DNA of 64,000 bases. It comes from Ancylobacter polymorphus (GTDB lineage Bacteria; Pseudomonadota; Alphaproteobacteria; Rhizobiales; Xanthobacteraceae). The notes under the pieces are model-generated. The model did no database searches, was not told the DNA's origin, and was given only the letters and a program-made list of their open reading frames with translations. The position numbers and the translations under genes are program-made. How positions within the stretch are numbered: position 1 is the first letter of the stretch; every line of letters starts with the position of its first letter. The stretch lies in contig NZ_JAUSUI010000003.1 in assembly GCF_030813495.1 (NCBI RefSeq), positions 310,001-374,000 on the forward strand. The letters run 5' to 3'. This document shows positions 54,945 through 63,342 of the stretch, one piece after another.

Positions 54945-55275
54945 GACACGGCGCGGTATCTGCGCGACGCACGCGATCATGGCTGCGGAGCCTGTCTTCG
55001 CTTTGATATCGGCCTAGGCTGGAGTTCGACGCCTCTCTTCCGCGTGCCCGATGAGCCGCGTGCCTCCGACTATTTTTGATTGCAACGGGGTTGGGTCGGC
55101 CTTCGCCCGTGGGGAGCGCTGGAAGTACGCCGCGAAGTCTGGTCGTATGGGCAGGCTTCGGCCTGGCCACATCCGTGCAAGACGTGGCCGGCGCGTGGTC
55201 ATCCGGGAAACGCGTGGGTCTCTGGATGCTTGCCGGAGGGCAAGAGGGCATCGAAACGGCCCTAAGGCCGAGGAC
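54945..55275. other. Intergenic region upstream of the exporter operon
   Basis: A 331-bp stretch with no gene I can support. It holds an AT-rich ACTATTTTTGATTG (about 55069-55082) that may be part of the promoter for the HlyD-type gene. Open frames across it lack plausible starts and homology. Confidence 0.4.
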
Positions 55276-56256
55276 ATGATGACATTGCCTTTCCGCCTGC
55301 CCACCAATGTCGTCGTCCTCATTCTCACCCTCATCCTGTTTTCACTCGCTGCCCTCTTCGTCGTCTCCCGTCCCGGCGGGTATCAGGGCTATGCGGAGGC
55401 CGATTTCATCTTTGTCGGGCCGGACGAGGCGGGCCGCATCATCGAGCTGAACGTGGATGAAGGCGACGTGGTGACCACGGGAATGCCGCTTTTCACCGTT
55501 GATGCGGACATTCAACAGGCGAACGTAAAGGCGGCGGAAGCGAGCCTGGGGCAGGCGCTTTCCCAGCTTGCCAATATCAAGGCGTCGACCCAGCGGCCCG
55601 AAGAAGTGGCCGTGCTGGAGGCCGGCGAGAGGCGGGCCGCCGCCGCGCTCGAACTTTCTCGCCTTGAACTGGAGCGCCAGAAGGATCTGCAGTCCAAGCA
55701 GGTTTCCTCCAAGGCGGCGCTGGACACGGCGCAGCAGACCTTCAACCAGAACGAAGCGTCGCTGGACGAAGTGCGCCGCAAGATCGAGGCGGCGAAGCTC
55801 GCCGGCCGCGACGAGGAAATCGCTGCCGCCGAAAAGGCTGTGGATGCGGCCCGCGCCTCCCTGGCGGTGGCGCAGGTGCGGCTGGACCGGCGACGCATGT
55901 CCGCACCCGTGAGCGGCACGTTGGAGACGGTGTATTTTCGCGTGGGCGAGCTGGTGCCGGCGGGCCGGCCCGTCGTGTCGATCCTGCCGCCCGATCTGAT
56001 CAAGGTTCGGTTCTTCGTGCCGGAACCGTCCCTTCCGCACTTCCGCATGGGCCAGGCGGTGGCGGTGAGTTGCGATGGTTGTGCGGAGTCGATCGACGCC
56101 ACGGTCAGCTACATCGCCAGCAGCGCCGAATACACGCCGCCGGTGATTTACAGTCTCGATGAGCGCTCCAAGCTGGTGTTCATGCTGGAAGCCAAGCCGC
56201 GGGACCCTTCCAAGCTGCGCCCCGGGCAGCCGGTCACGGTCGAGATCGCGCCATGA
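55276..56256 (+). CDS. HlyD-family periplasmic adaptor
   Basis: A 326-residue membrane fusion protein. An N-terminal helix (NVVVLILTLILFSLAALFVV) anchors it. The biotinyl-lipoyl-like half EAGRIIELNVDEGDVVTTGM and the long coiled coil (about residues 75-200, rich in Ala, Glu and Gln) are followed by APVSGTLETVYFRVGELVPA. It resembles YbhG, the adaptor of YbhFSR exporters. ATG 55276 is followed by ATG 55279; AAGG lies 8 nt upstream of the first. It overlaps the ATPase gene by 4 nt. Confidence 0.88.
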   Translation: MMTLPFRLPTNVVVLILTLILFSLAALFVVSRPGGYQGYAEADFIFVGPDEAGRIIELNVDEGDVVTTGMPLFTVDADIQQANVKAAEASLGQALSQLANIKASTQRPEEVAVLEAGERRAAAALELSRLELERQKDLQSKQVSSKAALDTAQQTFNQNEASLDEVRRKIEAAKLAGRDEEIAAAEKAVDAARASLAVAQVRLDRRRMSAPVSGTLETVYFRVGELVPAGRPVVSILPPDLIKVRFFVPEPSLPHFRMGQAVAVSCDGCAESIDATVSYIASSAEYTPPVIYSLDERSKLVFMLEAKPRDPSKLRPGQPVTVEIAP

Positions 56257-57230
56257 GCGCGCGGGCGGAGGGGGAGCAGGCGGAAGTGCCCCTGGCCGCG
56301 GAGGGCGACAACAACTACGCCATCGACGTGCAGGGCCTCAGCAAGAGTTTTGGCGGCCACCGCGTCGTGCACGATCTTTCGATGCGCGTCAGGCGCGGCC
56401 AGATCTATGGCTTTCTCGGGCCCAACGGTTCCGGCAAGACCACGACGATCCGCATGCTCTGCGGGCTGCTGACGCCGGATGAGGGGCAGGGCACCTGCCT
56501 CGGCATGGACATCCTCACCGAAGGCCGCCGGATCCGCCGCCATGTCGGCTATATGACGCAGAGATTCAGTCTCTATGCGGATCTCTCCGTGCGGGAGAAC
56601 CTTGAATTCGTTGCCCGAATCTATGGCGTGCCCGATGCCGCGACGGCGGCGGAAGAGGCCATCGCCTCGCTCGGGCTGAAGGGGCGCGAGCGGCAACTGG
56701 CCGGGAGCCTGTCCGGCGGCTGGAAGCAGCGTCTCGCCCTTGGGGCGTGCATCCTGCCCCGGCCCCAATTGCTCTTGCTGGATGAGCCGACCGCCGGCGT
56801 CGATCCCAAGGCCCGGCGCGAGTTCTGGGCTCAGATTCACGATTTGGCAGCGGAAGGTGTCACGGTGCTCGTCTCCACCCATTACATGGATGAGGCCGAG
56901 CGCTGCCACGAGATCGCCTATATCGCCTATGGCGAATTGCTGGCGCAGGGCAGCGTGGAGCAGGTGGTCGCCGACTCCGCCCTCCACATGTGGCGTGTCA
57001 CCGGTCCTGATCCTGCGGCGCTGGCCCGCGAACTGATGGCAGTGCCGGGTTTCGAGCTGGTCGCTCCGTTCGGCACGAGCGTGCATGTGGGCGGGCGCGA
57101 CCGGGAGGCGCTGGAGCGCGCCATCGACGGTCTCAGTGGGCGGGACGATCTCGTCTGGCGCGCCGACAGTCCAAGCCTTGAGGATGTGTTCATCGACCTG
57201 ATCAACCGCTCGAAGGACAAGGTCCGGTGA
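56253..57230 (+). CDS. ABC-2 type exporter ATP-binding protein
   Basis: A 325-residue ATPase. Walker A is GPNGSGKTT (about residue 55), the Q-loop MTQRFSLYADLS, the signature LSGGWKQRLALGA, Walker B LLLLDEPTAGVD and the H-loop VSTHYMDEA. A C-terminal region of about 85 residues ends SLEDVFIDLINR, typical of YbhF/CcmA-like drug-export ATPases. The start overlaps the adaptor stop, and the stop overlaps the permease GTG. Confidence 0.92.
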   Translation: MSARAEGEQAEVPLAAEGDNNYAIDVQGLSKSFGGHRVVHDLSMRVRRGQIYGFLGPNGSGKTTTIRMLCGLLTPDEGQGTCLGMDILTEGRRIRRHVGYMTQRFSLYADLSVRENLEFVARIYGVPDAATAAEEAIASLGLKGRERQLAGSLSGGWKQRLALGACILPRPQLLLLDEPTAGVDPKARREFWAQIHDLAAEGVTVLVSTHYMDEAERCHEIAYIAYGELLAQGSVEQVVADSALHMWRVTGPDPAALARELMAVPGFELVAPFGTSVHVGGRDREALERAIDGLSGRDDLVWRADSPSLEDVFIDLINRSKDKVR

Positions 57231-58381
57231 GAGGCGCGGCCGGTTCCCTGCGCCGCATGGGCGCGATGATGCGCAAGGAATTCATCCAGTTGCTGCGCGA
57301 TCGCGTCTCCTTCGCCGCGATGGTGTCGATCCCTCTCCTGCAGCTGATCTTGTTCGGCTATGCCATCAATACCACTCCGCGCCATTTGCCGACCGCCGTG
57401 CTCGCCTATGAGCAGTCGGCGCTGACCCGCGCCATCCTCGCCGCGATCGAGAACACCCAGTATTTCGCCATCACCCACCATCCCTTGAACGAGGCGGAGG
57501 CCGAGCATTTGCTGCGCTCGGGGCAGGTGCTGTTCGTGGTGGAGATTCCCGCCGGCTTCGAGCGCGCGGTGCGGCGCGGAGAGAGCCCGGCGCTGCTCGT
57601 GTCGGCCGACGCGACCGATCCTGTCGCCTCGACAAGCGCACTCGCGGCCCTGGGGCGTCTCGTGGAAACCTCGGTCCGCCGCGAACGTTTCAACCTTGAC
57701 GACGCGCCCGAGGGCAGCGGGCTGGAGGCCGCCCCGCCACCCTTCGAGTTCCGTACCCATCCCCGCTACAACCCTGCCGCCGTCACCCAGCTGAACATCG
57801 TTCCGGGCCTGCTCGGAACGATCCTCACCATGACCATGCTCATTTTCACCGCGCTCTCCGTGACGCGGGAGGTGGAGCGCGGCACGATGGAGACGCTGCT
57901 CGCGATGCCCATCCGGCCGGTGGAGATCATGGTGGGCAAGATCGCGCCCTATGTCATGGTCGGGGCGCTGCAGGCGGCGATGATCCTTGGCGCGGCGGTG
58001 GTGCTGTTCCAGGTGCCGGTCGTGGGCAATCTCGTCCTCCTCATCGTCCTGACCGGCCTGTTCATCCTCACCAACCTGGCGATTGGTTACACCTTCTCCA
58101 CCCTGGCGCAGAACCAGCTGCAAGCGGTGCAGATGACCTTCATGTATTTCCTGCCCAACATCCTGCTGTCCGGCTTCATGTTTCCCTTCGCCGGCATGCC
58201 GACATGGGCGCAGTGGATCGCCGAGGCGCTGCCGCTGACCCATTATCTGCGCGTCGTGCGGGGCATTCTGCTGAAGGGGGCGACCTCCGCCGACCTGGCG
58301 CAGAGCATTCTGGGGCTGAGCGTGATCATGATCGTGGCGATGGTCATTGCCGTCACGCGCTTCCGGCAGACGCTGGACTGA
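57227..58381 (+). CDS. ABC-2 type exporter permease (YbhS/YbhR-like)
   Basis: A 384-residue inner-membrane protein. It has one helix near residue 30 (AAMVSIPLLQLILFGYAI), a large external domain (about 50-180), then five helices, with RGTMETLLAMPIRPVEIMVG and LPLTHYLRVVRGILLKG as family motifs. The start is GTG 57227, overlapping the ATPase stop as GTGA. Only one permease is present, whereas YbhFSR has two, so it may act as a homodimer. Substrate unknown. Confidence 0.9.
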   Translation: MRGAAGSLRRMGAMMRKEFIQLLRDRVSFAAMVSIPLLQLILFGYAINTTPRHLPTAVLAYEQSALTRAILAAIENTQYFAITHHPLNEAEAEHLLRSGQVLFVVEIPAGFERAVRRGESPALLVSADATDPVASTSALAALGRLVETSVRRERFNLDDAPEGSGLEAAPPPFEFRTHPRYNPAAVTQLNIVPGLLGTILTMTMLIFTALSVTREVERGTMETLLAMPIRPVEIMVGKIAPYVMVGALQAAMILGAAVVLFQVPVVGNLVLLIVLTGLFILTNLAIGYTFSTLAQNQLQAVQMTFMYFLPNILLSGFMFPFAGMPTWAQWIAEALPLTHYLRVVRGILLKGATSADLAQSILGLSVIMIVAMVIAVTRFRQTLD

Positions 58382-58396
58382 GCGGTTGCGTGGCGG

Positions 58397-58891
58397 TCAG
58401 TGCGCGTGACCGTCGCCGAACGTGTCGCCCGCCCGCTCACGTGGAGGAAAGGTGGCGACAAGCGTGAACTGGTCGGCATTCTCGGTGCCGATCACGTCAA
58501 GGGGGCCCGAGCTCACCCATAAATGCGCCGCCAGCCGGCCTTCCCTGTCTTTCGCGACGCCATAATGAAGTGTCGTCGCCACGCCGCGCCGACGCAGCAG
58601 CACCCGCGCCGCGAGGCCCTGCTCCAGGCATAGAGCCCGGAACGGCACACGGCGCGCCACGGCGCGGACGGCCCAGCGGGTGCGGCCGATGATGTGCGCG
58701 CGTGTATCGTCGGCACGCGGTTTCGCCGGTTGTGCGGCCGCAAGACGAACCGCATGGCGGAAGGGCAGGGTGACAAGCGCCAGCCGGGCGAGGCTGATCA
58801 CCAGCAGCGCTTCCGCCAGCAGCGCCCGGTCACGCCAACGCAGTCGCCGCCAGCGGGCAGCAAGCGTCGCTGGCTGGCGTGCGCTGCTCAC
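58397..58891 (-). CDS. Lasso-peptide B2-like transglutaminase-fold protein (orphan)
   Basis: A 164-residue protein. The core RWAVRAVARRVPFRALCLEQ, then GLAARVLLRRRGVATTLHYG and GRLAAHLWVSSGPLDVIG, matches the B2 protease of lasso-peptide clusters: catalytic Cys88, His123 and probably Asp132 are in place. In lasso clusters this enzyme removes the leader peptide. None of the usual partners (RRE protein, asparagine-synthetase-like cyclase, precursor) is in the flanking DNA. The start is GTG 58891. It is convergent with the exporter permease, 15 bp apart. Orphan B2-like proteins exist in other proteobacteria with unknown roles. Confidence 0.75.
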   Translation of the reverse strand: MSSARQPATLAARWRRLRWRDRALLAEALLVISLARLALVTLPFRHAVRLAAAQPAKPRADDTRAHIIGRTRWAVRAVARRVPFRALCLEQGLAARVLLRRRGVATTLHYGVAKDREGRLAAHLWVSSGPLDVIGTENADQFTLVATFPPRERAGDTFGDGHAH

Positions 58892-59051
58892 GGGGCGATC
58901 TTCCGCCGTGAGACGGATGCGGCAGACCTTCTCGCAGTTGCGCCGCTCCGCACGGTCGGATGCCTCGATGCCCTTGGCTGCCGGCCCGGCGCCGACAGTA
59001 TATCCAATGTCGACGCCGTCCTTTTATCAAGCCCGCGGCGACGGTTCGGCC

Positions 59052-59741
59052 TCACTGCCGGTCGAGAAGCTTGCGCTCGACGGTCTGCAGATGCGCGCGC
59101 ATGCAGGCGGCTGCGGCGGCGATGTCACGCTGCTCGATGGCGTCGACGATCGCCTCATGCTCGGCGAAGCTGTGATGGTTGGGCAGGGGTTTCACCGGTT
59201 CGGTCCGCAGCCGACCCCACGTCACTGCGCGGCGTACCGCGTTCAGCGTGTCGAAAAGGCCGAGAAGCAGCGTGTTCTGCGACGCTTCGGCGATGGTGCG
59301 GTGCAGGCGCGTGTCCCAGGCCTCATACTGGCGCCAGGTTTCCGCCTGACGCGAGCGGGTCAGGCACATGCGCATTTCCGCGATGTCTTCCGGGGTCGCG
59401 GTGAAGGCGGCGGCGCGGCAGATCTCCGGTTCCATCACGATGCGCGCCCGCATCACCTCCGCCGGATTGCTGCGTCGCGCCAGGGCCGCGATGTCGGCGA
59501 AGGTGTCCAGCGGCCGGCTGCCCATGAAGGTGCCCTTGCCGACATGGCGCCAGAGCTGGCCTTCCGCCTCCAGCACGTCGAGCGCCTTGCGCAGTTCGGT
59601 CCGCGAGACTCCCAGCGCCGTCGACAATTCACGCTCGGGCGGCAGGCGGCCATCGTCCGGCAGCTCGATCTGGGCGAGATAGGCGCGTAGTTGCGTGACG
59701 ATACCTTTTTCGAGGTGGGTGTCAGCGGCAGGATTAAGCAT
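59052..59741 (-). CDS. GntR-family (FadR/FCD subgroup) transcriptional regulator
   Basis: A 229-residue regulator. The winged helix is ELPDDGRLPPERELSTALGV region to RTELRKALDVLEAEGQLWRH with GKGTFMG. The C-terminal FCD domain contains metal-ligand candidates (EAWDTRLHRTIAEAS, HHSFAEHEAIVDAI). ATG 59741 was preferred to TTG 59759. It is divergent from the ABC importer operon with two palindromic sites between. FCD regulators usually respond to small organic acids, matching the hydrolase at the end of that operon. Confidence 0.92.
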   Translation of the reverse strand: MLNPAADTHLEKGIVTQLRAYLAQIELPDDGRLPPERELSTALGVSRTELRKALDVLEAEGQLWRHVGKGTFMGSRPLDTFADIAALARRSNPAEVMRARIVMEPEICRAAAFTATPEDIAEMRMCLTRSRQAETWRQYEAWDTRLHRTIAEASQNTLLLGLFDTLNAVRRAVTWGRLRTEPVKPLPNHHSFAEHEAIVDAIEQRDIAAAAACMRAHLQTVERKLLDRQ

Positions 59742-59753
59742 GGGAGTCGGATC

Positions 59754-59773
59754 AACCAAATTGCGAATTGGTT
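59754..59773. promoter_or_regulatory. Putative GntR operator 1
   Basis: AACCAA and TTGGTT face each other across ATTGCGAA (59754-59773), a near-perfect palindrome 13 bp upstream of the GntR ATG. This suits autoregulation. Confidence 0.6.
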
Positions 59774-59817
59774 CATTCTATGGCGCCAACAAGTGGTGTG
59801 GTCAAGCCGATCCGGCC

Positions 59818-59844
59818 TTGACCGGTCATATCAGCCAATATAAA
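59818..59844 (+). promoter_or_regulatory. Putative promoter of the ABC importer operon
   Basis: TTGACC (59818-59823) and TATAAA (59839-59844) resemble sigma-70 boxes with a 15-bp spacer, a little short. They lie 80 bp before the binding-protein ATG. The -10 box overlaps operator 2. Confidence 0.45.
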
Positions 59845-59860
59845 CCAAAATGAAATTGGT
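59843..59860. promoter_or_regulatory. Putative GntR operator 2
   Basis: ACCAA and TTGGT arms around AATGAAA (within 59843-59860) repeat the half-sites of operator 1. Its position over the -10 box and likely transcription start fits repression by blocking polymerase. Confidence 0.55.
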
Positions 59861-59923
59861 ATCCGACCTCGCGGGTCGGGTGAGTGGCGGATTGAACCGC
59901 TCGGCTCTCATGGGAGACTGGAA

Positions 59924-60928
59924 ATGCTCAAGGAAATCACGAGAAAACTGCGCGATCTTTCCGGCGTGGCGGTCGCGGTCGGTATCGGCCTTGCCCTGTC
60001 CGCGCCCTCGCAGGCGGAGGCGAAGGTCCGCGTCGCCTATGGCGACATTGCCTCGGTCGAGAACCTGCACCTGCTCGCCGCCTTCGAGCTCGCCAAGGAG
60101 CGCGGCGTCGACATCGAGATGACCTATCTGAAGTCCGAGGACATCGCCGCCCAGGCGGTGGTGAGCGGGCAGGCGGATATCGGCGTCGGCGGTCCCTATG
60201 CGCTGATGCAGAAGGTGAAGGTGCCGGTGCGCATCTTCCTGCAGCTCTCCACCCTGCGCTTCTATCCCGCTGTGAACGCCGAGTTCTACAAGACGTGGAA
60301 GGACCTCAACGGCCAGGAAGTCGCGGTCCATTCGCGTGGCTCCGGCACCGAGGCCATCATGAAGCTGATGGAGGAGAAGCAGGGCATCAAGTTCTCCAAG
60401 ATCAGCTATATCCCCGGGTCGGAAGTGCGCACCGGCGCGCTGCTGCAGGGCAATGTCAAGGCGACGATCGTGGATTCGGCCGGCCGCCGGCTGCTGCAGG
60501 AAAAGGCGCCGGGCAAGTTCATCATCCTGCCGCTCGACGGCATCAACGCCACGGATGAGGCGCTGTTCGCCCGCCAGGATTTCCTCGACAAGAATCCCAA
60601 GGACGTGGACGTTATCGTCGAGTCGGTGCTGACCACCTGGCGCGAAGTGACCAAGAACCCGGCGGTCGTCGCCGAGTGGCGCGCCAAGTACAAGCTGCTG
60701 CCGGATCTCCCGGCCGATCAGGTGGCGGAAATCACCCCCTACTTCACCGAGCTCGCCGAGGGTAAGGCGTTCCCGCTCAATGGCGGCGGCGAGGCGGCGG
60801 CCAAGGACGATTTTGCCTTCTACACGCTCTCGGGCCAGCTTCAGGGCGACCCCAAGACCCTGAAGGTCGAGGATTTCTGGGCGCTCGAGCCGCTGAACCG
60901 CGCGCTCGCCAAGGTCGGCACGAACTGA
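59924..60928 (+). CDS. NitT/TauT-type ABC transporter periplasmic binding protein
   Basis: A 334-residue exported binding protein of the SsuA/THI5-like group. The signal peptide ends near residue 33 (SAPSQAEAK). The mature part begins VRVAYGDIASVENLHLLAAF, with VVSGQADIGVGGPYALMQKV and EVAVHSRGSGTEAIMKLM as family features. GGGAGACTGGAA precedes the ATG. It leads an operon with two permeases, one ATPase and an FAH-family hydrolase. The ligand is probably an organic or aromatic acid, by inference from the hydrolase. Confidence 0.87.
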   Translation: MLKEITRKLRDLSGVAVAVGIGLALSAPSQAEAKVRVAYGDIASVENLHLLAAFELAKERGVDIEMTYLKSEDIAAQAVVSGQADIGVGGPYALMQKVKVPVRIFLQLSTLRFYPAVNAEFYKTWKDLNGQEVAVHSRGSGTEAIMKLMEEKQGIKFSKISYIPGSEVRTGALLQGNVKATIVDSAGRRLLQEKAPGKFIILPLDGINATDEALFARQDFLDKNPKDVDVIVESVLTTWREVTKNPAVVAEWRAKYKLLPDLPADQVAEITPYFTELAEGKAFPLNGGGEAAAKDDFAFYTLSGQLQGDPKTLKVEDFWALEPLNRALAKVGTN

Positions 60929-60938
60929 GGCCGGCGGG

Positions 60939-61769
60939 ATGACCTATCCGGTCCAGGCGAACGGCTCCTCGCGAGCCGTTCCCCCCTCCGAAGCTTCCTT
61001 CTTCTGGAGGAAGCTCTCGGAGCACCGCACCGCTCTCTGGCGCCTGGCGTCGGTCGGGCTTTTCTTCCTCATCTGGGAAATCGCCGGGCGTATCCCGATC
61101 AGCTTCGCCTTCCCGACCTTTCTGGAGACGCTGAACGCCTTCGTGACGATGACGCTCGACGGCTCCTTCGTGGCGGCCTATGCCGAGACGTTGCAGCCGC
61201 TGGTGATCGGCATTGCCGTTTCCGCCGTCATCGGCATCGCTCTCGGCATCGTCATGGGCCTATCGCGCTTCGCGGAATGGCTGGTGGCGCCGGTGTTCAT
61301 CGTGCTTCAGGCCGCGCCGATGGCGGCGCTGATCCCGCTGATCACCTTCGTCTACGGCATCGGCCTGGTGTCGAAGACGCTGGCGGTGATCATGCTGGCT
61401 TTGCCGGTGATCGTGCTCAATGGCTACAAGGCGGTGCGCAACGCCAACCCCTCGCTGGTCGCCATGTGCTACTCATTCCAGGGCAATCTGTGGCAGCGCA
61501 TCACCAAGATCATCATCCCCGATGCCAGCCCGGTGATCTTCGCCGGTCTGCGCCTCGGCCTCGCCGCCGGCTTTATCGGCGTGATCCTGGCCGAGCTTCT
61601 CATCACCCCGACGGGGATCGGCGACCTCATCACCTATCACCGCTCGGTGGCCAACTATGCCGAGATGTATGCGGCCGTGGTCTCCATCATCCTTGTGTCC
61701 ACCCTGACGCTCGCCGCGCTTGAGGCTTTCGAGCTTCGCGTGCTGCGTCCCGAGAAGAAGAGGTCTTGA
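60939..61769 (+). CDS. ABC transporter permease 1 (SsuC/TauC-like)
   Basis: A 276-residue permease with about six helices. The first is ASVGLFFLIWEIAGRIPI near residue 37, and the EAA-type loop reads KAVRNANPSLVAMCYSFQGN then LWQRITKIIIPDASPVIFAG. It starts 10 bp after the binding-protein stop. Its sequence differs clearly from permease 2 at 62590, so the transporter is probably a heteromer. Confidence 0.9.
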   Translation: MTYPVQANGSSRAVPPSEASFFWRKLSEHRTALWRLASVGLFFLIWEIAGRIPISFAFPTFLETLNAFVTMTLDGSFVAAYAETLQPLVIGIAVSAVIGIALGIVMGLSRFAEWLVAPVFIVLQAAPMAALIPLITFVYGIGLVSKTLAVIMLALPVIVLNGYKAVRNANPSLVAMCYSFQGNLWQRITKIIIPDASPVIFAGLRLGLAAGFIGVILAELLITPTGIGDLITYHRSVANYAEMYAAVVSIILVSTLTLAALEAFELRVLRPEKKRS

Positions 61770-61771
61770 CC

Positions 61772-62578
61772 ATGCGCAACATCACCGCCCAGGCGGCGAG
61801 CGCTGCCTCCCGTCCCGCCGGTTCGGATGTCGCGGTCGAGGTGCGCGGCGTCTGCAAGATGTACAATGAGGTGGAGGCCCTGCGCGGCATCGATCTCGAC
61901 TTTCCCTCGGGCAAGCTGACCACGCTGCTCGGGCCGTCGGGCTGCGGAAAAACCACGCTGCTCAAGATCATCGCCGGCCTGATCCCCGCCACGTCGGGCG
62001 AAATCCGCGTGAACGGCAAGACCGTCACCGGCCCGGGCCCGGAACGTGCCTTCGTGTTCCAGGACTTCGCGCTGATGCCGTGGGCCACGGTGATGCGCAA
62101 CGTCGCCTTCGGCCTTGAACTCAAGGGCATGGGCAAGGATGAGCGCCAGGCGATTGCCGCCAAGTACATCGCCGAAGTGGGGCTTGCAGGATTTGAGAAC
62201 AAATACCCGCACGAACTGTCCGGCGGCATGCGCCAGCGCGTCGGCCTTGCCCGCGCCTTCGCGGTGAACGCCGATGTACTGCTGCTCGACGAACCGTTCT
62301 CGGCGGTGGACGAACAGAACCGGCGCAAGTTCCAGGAAGATTTGCTGGAACTCGTCGAGAAGGAGAAGAAGACCTTCATCTTCGTCACGCACTCGATCGA
62401 AGAGGCGGTCTATTGCTCGGACCGCATCGTCATTCTCTCGCGGCGCCCCGGCCGGATCGCGCAGATCATCGAGCCGGAGATCGACCGTTCCGCAACGCCG
62501 GACGCCATCCGCCGTGACCAGGGCTACCTCGATACGGTCGAGGAAATCTGGCAGGGCCTGAAGCGCTACGTCGATTAG
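61772..62578 (+). CDS. ABC transporter ATP-binding protein (SsuB/TauB-like)
   Basis: A 268-residue ATPase. Walker A is GPSGCGKTT, the Q-loop VFQDFALMPWATVMRNV, the signature LSGGMRQRVGLARAF, Walker B LLLDEPFSAVDEQNR and the H-loop VTHSIEEA. ATG 61772 with AGG 8 nt upstream was preferred to TTG 61766, which overlaps the permease stop. Confidence 0.92.
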   Translation: MRNITAQAASAASRPAGSDVAVEVRGVCKMYNEVEALRGIDLDFPSGKLTTLLGPSGCGKTTLLKIIAGLIPATSGEIRVNGKTVTGPGPERAFVFQDFALMPWATVMRNVAFGLELKGMGKDERQAIAAKYIAEVGLAGFENKYPHELSGGMRQRVGLARAFAVNADVLLLDEPFSAVDEQNRRKFQEDLLELVEKEKKTFIFVTHSIEEAVYCSDRIVILSRRPGRIAQIIEPEIDRSATPDAIRRDQGYLDTVEEIWQGLKRYVD

Positions 62579-62589
62579 GGGAGGGCGCG

Positions 62590-63342
62590 ATGACCTTGTT
62601 TGGATTTCGCGTGCCCATGATGGCGTCGCTGCTGGTGTGGTGCGTCATCTGGGAGATCGTCGGGCGTTCCGGGGCGATGTTCCTCATTCCCCCGCTTTCC
62701 GACGTGCTGGTGGCCGCCGTGGCGCTGGTGCAGACGGGAACCTGGCAGGCGGCGGCGCTCACCACGCTGAACAGCTTCTTGCTCGGCATGTTCTTCGCCA
62801 TCGTCGTCGGCATTGCCATCGGCGTGCTGATGGGGCGTTCGGCCACGGCCGACAACCTTCTGGGGATCTGGGTCAATATCTTCGTCTCCGCCCCGCTCTC
62901 GGCGCTCGTGCCGGTGCTGATGATCCTGTTCGGCATGGGCGAGACCACGGTCGTGGTGACGGTGTTCCTCTTCGCGGTGTGGATCATCGTGCTCGACACG
63001 CGCGCCGGCATTCAGAGCGTGCCCAATTCGCTGCTGGAAATGGGCCGCAGCTACGGCGCCTCCCGCTTCGCGCTCTACAGCAAGATCATCCTGCTGGCGG
63101 CGCTGCCGGAAATCCTTGCCGGCATCCGCCTCGGCGTGGTGCGCGGCGTCAAGGGTGTGGTGATCGGCCAGCTGCTGGTGGCGATCATCGGCTATGGCGA
63201 ATTGTTCGAGCTCTATTCGCGCAATTTCGACATGGAGAATTTCTGGGCCCTCACCATCATCCTCTTCGCGGCGGCGATGGGATTGTCGGCCCTGATCGAG
63301 AACATTGAAAAACGCGTCGACTATTACGCAGGAGTACGCTGA
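62590..63342 (+). CDS. ABC transporter permease 2 (SsuC/TauC-like)
   Basis: A 250-residue permease with about six helices, starting [20 protein letters not shown]. The EAA-type loop is [20 protein letters not shown] then [20 protein letters not shown]. It is the second, diverged permease of the operon and lies after the ATPase gene. Its stop overlaps the ATG of the hydrolase gene as TGATG. Confidence 0.9.
   Translation: MTLFGFRVPMMASLLVWCVIWEIVGRSGAMFLIPPLSDVLVAAVALVQTGTWQAAALTTLNSFLLGMFFAIVVGIAIGVLMGRSATADNLLGIWVNIFVSAPLSALVPVLMILFGMGETTVVVTVFLFAVWIIVLDTRAGIQSVPNSLLEMGRSYGASRFALYSKIILLAALPEILAGIRLGVVRGVKGVVIGQLLVAIIGYGELFELYSRNFDMENFWALTIILFAAAMGLSALIENIEKRVDYYAGVR

Noticed and set aside
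58680-59690. A 336-codon plus-strand open frame opposite the B2-like and GntR genes.
   Set aside because: It spans two minus-strand genes with clear motifs and has no recognisable domain itself.
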